A DNA stretch of 64,000 nucleotides from Ditylenchus dipsaci. Taxonomy: Eukaryota > Nematoda > Chromadorea > Rhabditida > Anguinidae. The stretch is taken from contig SADC01001224.1 of assembly GCA_004194705.1 (NCBI GenBank), positions 211,927 to 275,926 of the forward strand, in the 5' to 3' direction. Shown here in pieces: positions 38,701 to 50,700 of the stretch (positions within the stretch are counted from its first letter, which is position 1; each line of letters begins with the position of its first letter). Under the pieces are notes generated by a model. It was not told where the DNA came from and searched no databases. It saw nothing but the letters and a program-made list of their open reading frames with translations. The translations under genes were made by a program, and so were the position numbers.

Positions 38701-41700
38701 TATTTTTTAATTCTTCGGTACAGCCTTTTGGAGAACTCGCAAAAAATTTATTTTGCATATAGTTATCTTCGCGATAACTGGTTTATATACTGTTTGACTC
38801 GCAGAGCTTATTTTTTAGCTGTTGTAACTCGGATATCGTTCATATTACAACTGTTGCATTAGTTTTATATATAGTGAGCTGCAATGCCCGGGAAGGTACC
38901 TGATGAGGTGGATATCCACTAATATGCCTGAAAAATAAAAATTCTTGAAAAATAAAAAATAAGCCTTTTTTCCTTAGAATTGTGTATGGAATTGGATTTG
39001 TTAAGAGGAAAATTAATATTTCGCCCATCCCAACTTCAATACCTGGTGTAGATACCTCCTGGTCAGGCGCATATCCATCTGAATGGCCTGAAATAAAATA
39101 AAAAAAAAAATCGTGCTATCACACTTGAAATACTGTAGAGAATGCGGTTTGACACTACCAACACTACAATTTTCCTACTCATGGCTGGTTACAATGGCAT
39201 GTCGATGTCGGTGTCGAAGTAGGCTATTTTATATAGATTTTCGAAATTCGAAATCGTTCGAATTTTTTCTTCTGCTTCGATAAGAGCTAGGTTATTCACA
39301 GCTGACTTTTATTATTTGCATCTATCTGGTGCGGAATTTCCTGTGCTATCTTTTGGCTATAAAGTGTTTGAAAAGGATAACGAAAATATGTCAAACCGAA
39401 TGATTTTTGAGCACTACATGGTATTTTTCTTTGCACTTCGACAGGGACTTCGACATGCTTTTTTTTCTAGTCTTTTATGATTTTTAGCACCGGAGAGACC
39501 GTATGTCTGAAAGTATATTCTTGTGCAGAATTCACGCTGAACATGATGGTGGAAAAAAAATTACAAAGAGTCACTGTATGGTGTCTGTTGCCCTTGTGAA
39601 CCGACCAATTAACGATTTTTGCCTATGCAACTTCAAAGAGATAGACCATGCGAATTTTTTAAGGCTCAAATTGTTTACCACCTCAAATTATTTTTTATCC
39701 CCTAAAATTTGAATTTTGGGCGAATTATTTTTCACCCCCTTAAATTATTTCTTTGGATGTATCGAAGAATTTAAATATTTTTTTTATAGAAATATTTGCT
39801 AAAAGGCACATTTGCTTGAAATAACTTCGCTAAAGACACACTTGGTAAAACGATATTTTGATAAAGGCCTTTTCTGGTTCCTTTTGTTTCACAGGTATGA
39901 TGACAGTACGGTATTTTGAAAATGCAAGTACGTGGAATCGAACATGTGACCTTAAACATTTACCCATCACGTCAACCACTGCACTACGAACTCGATTGCA
40001 TGAAACCCCAAGTGCGTCCACCCTCCAGTGCAAGTCATTATTATGGATTTTTTTACTCACTTAACCCACTTGGATAGTATCTAAACCACGTGTATGGTAT
40101 TCTTTGCACCCATAGGGGTCGAACGACAGTACCCCGAAATTTAAGCGGCATTTGCTAAGTGGTCGATTTGCGGCACTTATTGGTTGGGGGGGGGGGGGCG
40201 GTTTCACTTATATAAAAACAGTGTTTAAATGACTCCTAAGTAATTTTATATGCTTAAAACGATAAAAAGTTATTTTCTGACATTTTTCCACACAAAAATT
40301 TTTTAGAAAAAAAATTTTTGACTGAAATTCGACTTTTTGCCTTGGTCCTCCAAGGCAATCCAACCTGAAAGGGTACCTGGATACCACAAAAAGATGGAAT
40401 TTGAACATAGTTTTGTTGACTGGGCCTACCGCATAAAAAAACTCTGGTATGCATACATTTTATGCATCCAGAGTCACTTACGAGTGATTTGCGTCTAAGG
40501 TATGTGGGTGTGCGCATCTCAACCACAAGCAACCAAGCCCCCTGCGCCCCGAAGGGGCGCAGGGCTTGGTTGGTTAGAGATGCGCGCACTCACTTACCTT
40601 AGACATAATTCCGAGCAAGACTCTTGATAAAAATGCATAAAGAGACTCTTTTTGCCCAGCTCCAGTGACCAAAACGGGTAGAATATCTTAATACAAGGAT
40701 ATTTGCCTTGGTCCCCCAAGGCAAAAAGTCAAAATTTTTTTTTCAAAAATACCATTTTTGTGTGGAAAAATGTTAGAAATTGACTTTCTTATCGTTTAAG
40801 CATATAAATATTACTTAAGTGTCGTTTAAACACTATTTTAAATAAGTGAAAAACCCGCCCCCAACCCAATAAGTTCCCGATTTGCTAAGTGGTCGTTTTG
40901 CCAAGATTTTTTTTGCTAAGCGACAAATTGCTAAGAATTTTTTGTTAAGGCGCCTATTTGCTAAGAATTTATTCGCTAAGACATTCTTTTCTTAAAGGGG
41001 CATGCTCGCGCCCGATGCAATAATTCTTGCATTTTAAATTCGCGGGTACCAGGCACGCCAGAGATTTTGAATTTCAAATTCAAATTTTGAAATCATTTTG
41101 AGTTTTGGGCTTTATCTTTCGTGACTTGTCGGTGATTTTTGCTCTCATTTTACGCTTGATTTTCTTACTGACTGACTGTTTTGGTTTTAGCGTCAAAGAG
41201 TCTCGTGTGCTCAGGTGGTAATTTCGCGCATGCTCACGTTCTTTCATCGATCTTGCTGCTTGTATTAGATAAGTTTTATTTATTTTGTGCGCCGTCATTT
41301 TCTTTTCCCTTGTTCTGTCTTTCAGGTGTCTATTTAGAGGTCTCAAGAGGGAAGGACATCAGCAGTGGTTATATTTATGATTTTAGATTCTCTCCTCAGG
41401 TATTGCTAGACGTTTTTATACAAATCACGCTGCGACTGCATATATCCTGTCAAAGTCCCTTATAAAAGTAAATAAATATAGCAGGCAACCATTTACGTAG
41501 TGATTTTGACTTTGTCAGCCTGTATACGGTCGAAGTGTCACTTTCTATGTGCCTTCGTGCTTCATTCTATGGCAGTATGGCTAGGCCTTGTAACATATCT
41601 GTCGGAGCGCGTCAACTTCTCTGAAGAGGCTGCCTAGCGAAAGTGTTTATTCCGCTGGGCTTTTTACCGCTAATTTTCAGGTTCAATCGACAATTGGGAC

Positions 41701-44700
41701 CACATCTTCATGTCTTGCATCTTTGTCTCTCTTGCTTGGTTCTTGGCATTTGTAAAGTCTGCTAAAAACACACACCTTCGGACATGAGAATGTAAAAGTT
41801 ATTGCAAACACAAAAAATGTGGGCAAAACATTGAGTTACAAGAAAGTGCGGACTGGATGTAGGGCGGTTATGATAACCTAAAAATTTATCGACTGGAATC
41901 GGAAAATTTGAAAGACCTGACACTGCCGCATTACAACACTGCCGTCCAAATATCTTCTTTACGTCACAGGATTCCTCTTCTACTTCTTTCTTCGATTTTC
42001 ACGTTAATAATTTTAGATCACCAAATAACCTTTTCATCAGTTAGACCCGCTATCAGACCCATTTTTTACTTTGGTCTCCCTGTTTTTTAGCTTAGGTGCG
42101 ATTTCAGATAAAATTTTAGCGTAAAGCGTGTTTACCAATAAAAAAAACTTCAACTTTGACTCCATGAACAAACTAGAGCAGGAGTACTCTCAATCGGAAG
42201 TGCTGAACGAGCCACACAGACCAAAACATACCTGACTAATTGATGGATACAGAAAATGGAAGGAAAACACACTGATCGATTCGATTACTGCGGCAAAAAG
42301 GGTATGATCGTTTCGCTCTCAACGCAGGTGGAAGTTATATCACCTGTGGTATTTCAGCTGAAATGAAAATTGGTAACATTCTTACTGCCGAGGAAACAAC
42401 CGTTTGTAATCTGGAAGAGAGAATGGGGGATAGAGGTCTTCTGCTGAAATGATACCCCATTATCATTGCTAATAATCCTGCCACCAAGCGGACTCGTGTT
42501 CGTCTGACTTCTGTAGCCAAAAAAAGATCCCGACAGCTAAATATACTCTGATCGGTCATATTGATGTTTCAGCATATTCAAATATCCTGTTTTCTAAGAA
42601 TCGTCGCTGTTGATGGTTGTACGTATAGACTCCCCTAAAAGTTAGAGACGCATACCACTAGACGACGAAAAGCGCAATTGATGGATTGGTTCATGGTATG
42701 AACCTAGTGGAGCATCCTGACGATGGTCGTAATTCAGGAGCGGGAACGGAAAGTTACAGAAAAAAGTAAACTTTGACTACTTTTGAAGGGAAAAAGATCT
42801 ATTATCCAGTGCTTATTACCATTTTGAAGCAAAAAAAAACACTTTGACTAATATGTTAAAAAAACAATTTGGTTCCCAAGAAAAGTACAAATCTATTTAA
42901 AAAGTACAATCCCACCTCTGAGGTAATCATCAGCATATTGAACATCCGTCATATGTCAAGCTAAGAACAAGTTCTGAACGGTAGCATGGAGCTGAAAGAA
43001 TTAATGGAGGCAAGCCAGAAAAAATACCAAGAAAGATCAGTTTGTAGTAAATTATGACCAGCTGATTGTTGTTCGATGCAATGGAAAGCGTTGTTGATGA
43101 ATGAATTAGACTGTTGTCTAATCGTTTTCTATATGTGAGCTGCTACAAAATGCTACGAAGCCCCAATTGTCGATTGGACCTGAAAATTAGCGGTAAAAAG
43201 CCCAGCGGAATAAACACTTTCGCTAGGCAGCCTCTTCAGAGAAGTTGACGCGCTCCGACAGATATGTTACAAGGGCCTAGCCATACTGCCATAGAATGAA
43301 GCACGAAGGCACATAGAAAGTGACACTTCGACCGTATACAGGCTGACAAAGTCAAAATCACTACGTAAATGGTTGCCTGCTATATTTATTTACTTTTATA
43401 AGGGACTTTGACAGGATATATGCAGTCGCAGCGTGATTTGTATAAAAACGTCTAGCAATACCTGAGGAGAGAATCTAAAATCATAAATATAACCACTGCT
43501 GATGTCCTTCCCTCTTGAGACCTCTAAATAGACACCTGAAAGACAGAACAAGGGAAAAGAAAATGACGGCGCACAAAATAAATAAAACTTATCTAATACA
43601 AGCAGCAAGATCGATGAAAGAACGTGAGCATGCGCGAAAATTACCACCTGAGCACACGAGACTCTTTGACGCTAAAACCAAAACAGTCAGTCAGTAAGAA
43701 AATCAAGCGTAAAATGAGAGCAAAAATCACCGACAAGTCACGAAAGATAAAGCACAAAACTCAAAATGATTTCAAAATTTGAATTTGAAATTCAAAATCT
43801 CTGGCGTGCCTGGTACCCGCGAATTTAAAATGCAAGAATTATTGCATCGGGCGCGAGCATGCCCCTTTAAAGGGGCATGTTCGTGCGTGATGAAACACAA
43901 TTTTTAAAATAGAAAAGGCGCGAACCAGGCGTGCCAGAGATTTGAAAAAGATTTAAATTTTGTATATGAATTTTGAATTTCGTCAAACCCAGCAATTGTG
44001 TGTGCAGAAGGCATGAGTAATCAACTTAACCACCAATAATCAGCCGGGTTGGGTCCCGAGTTGAAATTGAGCTGTACCTCTTCGGAGTGTCTCGTGCTCT
44101 AAGTTTGAATTCGCCGAGCCTTTGGTTCGGTTGTTTGTTCGGGTAACTGCTTCCGGTTGGTTATCCCTCGATTTCGGTTTTCTGTCGAGTTTTAGATCTG
44201 CCTTTGGTTCGGCGTTCTATCTGTGCGTGGCTGCACACTCTGTATAGCGAACAGGGCGGAACAAGTAATAATCCAATTTTTCATACCAACTCTTCTCGAA
44301 TTTTCTCGCTCTTTTGTAGATCTGTCAGGTGAACAAGATTTTCGATTTCGGTTACCTGAACCGAAATCGAGGGATAACCAATAGGAAGCAGTTACGTTAC
44401 ATAAACAAACAACCGAACCAAAGGCTCAGCGAATCCAAAACTCAGAGCACGAGACACTCCGAAGAGGTCCAGCTCAGTTTCAACCTCGGGACCCGACCCT
44501 GCTGAATGATAGGGGTTAAGTTGAGTACTAATGCCTTTCGCTGCACACACAATTGCTGGGTTTGTCGAAATTTAAAATTCATATAAAAAATTTAAATCTT
44601 TTTCAAATCTCTGGCACGCCTGGTTCGCGCCTTTTCTTTTTTGAAAATTGTGTTTCATCGCGCACGAACATGCCCCTTTAAATCCCAATTTGCTAAGAAC

Positions 44701-47700
44701 TTTTCTGCTTTTTTGTACTTTCCCTTTTTTCGATGTCCTGATAGGGATTACGGACATTTTTCCGCCAATTTTTTTTTGTTTTTACTGATTTTCAACGTTG
44801 TATCCGGCTAAATAATGATTTCAGATTGTGTCAAAACTACCCTGAACCATCCTAAAGCACCCACAAACCACCCACAAACCACCCACACTGGATTTGAAGC
44901 AGCAACCTCGGCGGTGGATATCCAAGTGGTCGTCCACTCGGATCAAAAAAAATTTCATTTTTCTGCACTAATTTGAGCATGCTGAAGATGGTTTGACAGT
45001 GTTAAAATCACGTTTTACCGAGAAATTTTCGGATATCGTTAATTCTTGATTTTGATAAATCAAGAGTTCACAATAACTCAGAAATTTATCGATAAAACGT
45101 GATTTTAACACTGTCAAACCATCAAAAATTGTTTTAGAACCCGAAAACGTAAAAAAAATTTTTGATCCAAGTGGACGACCACTTGGATAGCCACCGCGGC
45201 GGATGCTGGTTAGAATCCACCTGGGTCCATAACTTTTTTATCATAATTTTGAGTGTTTACGTGGCGTAGAGGTCCATATACTCATTACCAAGGTTACTGG
45301 CTCGACCCCATCTGGGTTCAATCAGTCTCGAGTAGAGGACCCCGATTCAAATTAATCCGTTTTTAGAAGACGATTTTTTTTCAGTTTGCATTGAATCGTT
45401 TGGGTTTTTAGGTCTGTACCCCGAAATTAATCAGAACCGAAGAAGATGTAGCTTAGCAAACAAGATATTTATCAAAACAACTACTTAGCAAACAGATTCT
45501 TAGCAAAACGACCACTTAGCAAATCGCCGATTAAATTTTGGGGTACAGCCGTTCAAACCATCAACCTCAGTTTTGAAAAATTTTTGGTGGTCGTACTTGA
45601 ATCAAAAATTTTTTACTTTTTTGGTTCTGAAACTTGTTTTGTGGACTGATTCGGCCACTCTAAAGATGCTTTGATAATAGTTAAATAAGGTTTTGCATGG
45701 TGTTTTTCGAGTATCGCGATACAATTGATTTTTCCAAAACTCGATTTTACCAAAACTCAAAAAATACCCGAGAAAACGACATTTTACTGCTATGCCTGAA
45801 TCAATCCAAACAGGTTTTGAACAGGTTTATACTATCAAAGTGGGTTAGGTAGTTAAAAAAGTTCAAAATAATGAATTCTTCTTCAAGATAACGAAATAAA
45901 AGAATAAAAAATATATGAAAAAACATGATGTGGCGACCGATTCTCATTATGGTGACCGATTTCCCATTGTAACCACCTTCGACATCGACATGCCATTGTA
46001 GCCACTTTGCTTCGACATCGACTTCGACATTCCATTGTAACCAAGGGGTAAAATCCAAAAACTCGAGGCGAGTGGCGATCTCAGTATCCGCCACCTAGGT
46101 ATCTCTACCAATCAAGAAACTCGATAGTTTTACAACGGCAAAAAAAGATAACACGAAAAAATTATGCGTCAGAAGTAATTTCTCCAAAAACACGAAATTC
46201 AAAACTTGTTTTTGCCAACCATCCAAATTCAAATAATTCGTTTTGCGAGTTTGACATTTTTCGAATGACTCTTTCCCAGTTTGGCATTCTGCCAGTTTGA
46301 CATTTTGCCAGTCGTCAAAAATTCGAATTACCAATTTTCTAATCGGTATACAGCCCTGAATTACTGCGAAAATATTTTTTGAAATATTTTTAGTTTGCAA
46401 ATAAAATTTTTCCAAAATTTTGAACGATCTATTAGTCGAGCCCAACGTTGCTTACATTTCCAGATCGGACAAGATCTAACACAGCCTCTGCACTACAACT
46501 AACTTATAGCCGTTAAAGACACGATTAGATCAATACACATAAATTATAATTTAAAATGAAAATAAATAATTCAAAAAATATTTTCGCAGTAACTTAGCTG
46601 TCCCCCGCCAATTCAAAAAGTCCAAATTTCCGTGGCCGTAGACGGCAATGGTCCTTTAATGTTGCTAATCTGATTTTTAATTTCGCACAGTTTTTTTTGC
46701 AATCTCAGCACTAAGTTGTAACCCAAAGATGGGTTTTAAATGGTCTCCTTTTGGAAGGCACCTTTTTCCAAAAATGTACGGTAAATCAAACTTGTGACTT
46801 ACAGTCGAACCTCGTTACAACATGCCCCAGTATAACATACACCTCGGGTAAGTCCCAAGGAAGTATTTTATAACGAGGTTTAATTGTAAACTTATATGCA
46901 GTGGTTGCAAATATGGCGTGGTGACAAGTGGGCCTTAACATTTGAGGAAAATTTCTTAAGGATTGACTTTTTCGAAAGCCGAGAATTGAGGACTGACATT
47001 TGTGGCCCGATAAATAAAGATGGACTATCAAGGATGCAACATATGAGGAATGACAAATGAGAACCGACATTTGCAGTCTGACATATGAAGATAGATTTTT
47101 GAGAGTCGAAATTTGCGGATCTGACATTTGGAACCCGAATACTATAAATCGAAATTTAGGGACGTGACCTTTTAAACTCAGCATTTCCAGGATCGATTTT
47201 TCAAGACCGTCTTTTAAGGACAAAACATTAGTGGCTTATTTTTCGTTCATTGACATTTCTGGTCCGATTTTTCAAGAACGCGACATTTAAAGCCCGACAT
47301 TTGAGGACGCGACATTTGAGGCCGAAATATAAAGACGCGACATTTGAGGCCGAAATACAAAGACGCGACATTTGAGGCCGAAATATAAAGACGCGACATT
47401 TGAGGCCGAAATATAAAGACGCGACATTTGAGGCCGAAATACAAAGACGCGACATTTGAGGCCGAAATATAAAGACGCGACATTTGAGGCCGAAATACAA
47501 AGACGCGACATTTGAGGCCGAAATATAAAGACGCGACATTTGAGGCCGAAATACAAAGACGCGACATTTGAGGCCGAAATATAAAGACGCGACATTTGAG
47601 GCCGAAATACAAAGACGCGACATTTGAGGCCGAAATATAAAGACGCGACATTTGAGGCCGAAATACAAAGACGCGACATTTGAGGCCGAAATATAAAGAC

Positions 47701-50700
47701 GCGACATTTGAGGCCGAAATATAAAGACGCGACATTTGAGGCCGAAATACAAAGACGCGACATTTGAGGCCCGATTTTTCAGGACGCGACATTTAAGGCT
47801 CGACATTACAAGACGCGATATCAGAGGACGCAACATTTATGGATGCATCGTTCAAAATTGGATGCATCGTTCAAAATAGATCGTTCAAAATTTTCCAAAT
47901 TTTTGAACGATCTATTAGTCGAGCCCAACGTTGCTTACATTCCAGATCGGACAAGATCTAACACAGCCTCTGCACTACAACTAACTTATAGCCGTTAAAG
48001 ACACGATTAGATCAATACACATAAATTATTTAAAATGAAAATAAATAATTCAAAAAATATTTTCGCAGTAACTTAGCTGTCCCCCGCCAATTCAAAAAGT
48101 CCAAATTTCCGTGGCCGTAGACGGCAATGGTCCTTTAATGTTGCTAATCTGATTTTTAATTTCGCACAGTTTTTTTTGCAATCTCAGCACTAAGTTGTAA
48201 CCCAAAGATGGGTTTTAAATGGTCTCCTTTTGGAAGGCACCTTTTTCCAAAAATGTACGGTAAATCAAACTTGTGACTTACAGTCGAACCTCGTTACAAC
48301 ATGCCCCAGTATAACATACACCTCGGGTAAGTCCCAAGGAAGTATTTATAACGAGGTTTAATTGTAAACTTATATGCAGTGGTTGCAAATATGGCGTGGT
48401 GACAAGTGGGCCTTAACATTTGAGGAAAATTTCTTAAGGATTGACTTTTTCGAAAGCCGAGAATTGAGGACTGACATTTGTGGCCCGATAAATAAAGATG
48501 GACTATCAAGGATGCAACATATGAGGAATGACAAATGAGAACCGACATTTGCAGTCTGACATATGAAGATAGATTTTTGAGAGTCGAAATTTGCGGATCT
48601 GACATTTGGAACCCGAATACTATAAATCGAAATTTAGGGACGTGACCTTTTAAACTCAGCATTTCCAGGATCGATTTTTCAAGACCGTCTTTTAAGGACA
48701 AAACATTAGTGGCTTATTTTTCGTTCATTGACATTTCTGGTCCGATTTTTCAAGAACGCGACATTTAAAGCCCGACATTTGAGGACGCGACATTTGAGGC
48801 CGAAATATAAAGACGCGACATTTGAGGCCGAAATACAAAGACGCGACATTTGAGGCCGAAATACAAAGACGCGACATTTGAGGCCGAAATATAAAGACGC
48901 GACATTGAGGCCGAAATACAAAGACGCGACATTTGAGGCCGAAATATAAAGACGCGACATTTGAGGCCGAAATACAAAGACGCGACATTTGAGGCCGAAA
49001 TACAAAGACGCGACATTTGAGGCCGAAATACAAAGACGCGACATTTGAGGCCGAAATATAAAGACGCGACATTTGAGGCCGAAATACAAAGACGCGACAT
49101 TTGAGGCCGAAATATAAAGACGCGACATTTGAGGCCGAAATACAAAGACGCGACATTTGAGGCCGAAATACAAAGACGCGACATTTGAGGCCGAAATACA
49201 AAGACGCGACATTTGAGGCCGAAATACAAAGACGCGACATTTGAGGCCGAAATACAAAGACGCGACATTTGAGGCCGAAATACAAAGACGCGACATTTGA
49301 GGCCGAAATACAAAGACGCGACATTTGAGGCCGAAATACAAAGACGCGACATTTGAGGCCGAAATATAAAGACGCGACATTTGAGGCCGAAATACAAAGA
49401 CGCGACATTTGAGGCCGAAATACAAAGACGCGACATTTGAGGCCGAAATACAAAGACGCGACATTTGAGGCCGAAATACAAAGACGCGACATTTGAGGCC
49501 GAAATACAAAGACGCGACATTTGAGGCCGAAATACAAAGACGCGACATTTGAGGCCGAAATACAAAGACGCGACATTTGAGGCCGAAATACAAAGACGCG
49601 ACATTTGAGGCCGAAATACAAAGACGCGACATTTGAGGCCGAAATACAAAGACGCGACATTTGAGGCCGAAATATAAAGACGCGACATTTGAGGCCGAAA
49701 TACAAAGACGCGACATTTGAGGCCGAAATACAAAGACGCGACATTTGAGGCCGAAATATAAAGACGCGACATTTGAGGCCGAAATACAAAGACGCGACAT
49801 TTGAGGCCGAAATACAAAGACGCGACATTTGAGGCCGAAATACAAAGACGCGACATTTGAGGCCGAAATACAAAGACGCGACATTTGAGGCCGAAATATA
49901 AAGACGCGACATTTGAGGCCGAAATACAAAGACGCGACATTTGAGGCCGAAATATAAAGACGCGACATTTGAGGCCGAAATACAAAGACGCGACATTTGA
50001 GGCCGAAATACAAAGACGCGACATTTGAGGCCGAAATATAAAGACGCGACATTTGAGGCCGAAATACAAAGACGCGACATTTGAGGCCGAAATATAAAGA
50101 CGCGACATTTGAGGCCGAAATATAAAGACGCGACATTTGAGGCCGAAATACAAAGACGCGACATTTGAGGCCGAAATATAAAGACGCGACATTTGAGGCC
50201 GAAATATAAAGACGCGACATTTGAGGCCGAAATACAAAGACGCGACATTTGAGGCCGAAATATAAAGACGCGACATTTGAGGCCGAAATATAAAGACGCG
50301 ACATTTGAGGCCGAAATACAAAGACGCGACATTTGAGGCCGAAATATAAAGACGCGACATTTGAGGCCGAAATATAAAGACGCGACATTTGAGGCCGAAA
50401 TACAAAGACGCGACATTTGAGGCCGAAATATAAAGACGCGACATTTGAGGCCGAAATACAAAGACGCGACATTTGAGGCCGAAATACAAAGACGCGACAT
50501 TTGAGGCCGAAATATAAAGACGCGACATTTGAGGCCGAAATATAAAGACGCGACATTTGAGGCCGAAATATAAAGACGCGACATTTGAGGCCGAAATACA
50601 AAGACGCGACATTTGAGGCCGAAATACAAAGACGCGACATTTGAGGCCCGATTTTTCAGGACGCGACATTTAAGGCTCGACATTACAAGACGCGATATCA

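Larger units (their letters stand above)
35722..38735. repeat. Nested TTTGCTAAA elements with tRNA-like inserts
   Basis: Four phrase arrays of TTTGCTAAAG(T/G)CACA or its complement (35,745-35,940; 37,400-37,505; 37,655-37,795; 38,525-38,700), several bounded by GTACCGAAGAATTTAAA. Between them, AAAGGCCTTTTCTGGT, a tRNA-like stretch (36,065-36,140 minus; 38,330-38,390 plus) and the dyad CCAAGTGGTCGACCACTTGG occur in opposed copies. Structure suggests one large palindrome with further insertions, centred near 37.3 kb. Confidence 0.6.
33991..46655. repeat. Opposed TTAA-flanked ends (AGGACCATT) 12.6 kb apart
   Basis: AGGACCATTACCGCC...GGCCACG and TTGAATTGGCGGGGGACAGC at 33,991-34,060 are matched inverted at 46,590-46,655, with TTAA outside each (33,987 and 46,656). 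Either one nested element has been pushed apart by later insertions, or these are two half elements. The right end is duplicated again at about 48,085-48,140 with the flank duplication. Confidence 0.45.
46406..47866. repeat. Tandem segmental duplication, copy 1 (short satellite)
   Basis: Begins at the TTTTGAACGATCTATTAG sequence, includes the AGGACC end, the pogo-like MITE, the left foldback arm, 17 or so satellite units and the exit sequence CAGGACGCGACATTTAAGG, and ends GGATGCATCGTTC. Copy 2 starts at about 47,887 with the same order. The two copies differ by a few single-base indels in homopolymers. Confidence 0.75.

Noticed and set aside
40428..40680. Spliced-leader RNA gene
   Set aside because: Donor-like AAG|GTATGT is present, but there is no Sm-binding U-run and the sequence is a symmetric palindrome, so I keep it only as a repeat with a question.
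47287..50646. CRISPR array
   Set aside because: Repeats are directly adjacent with no unique spacers, and the window is animal DNA.
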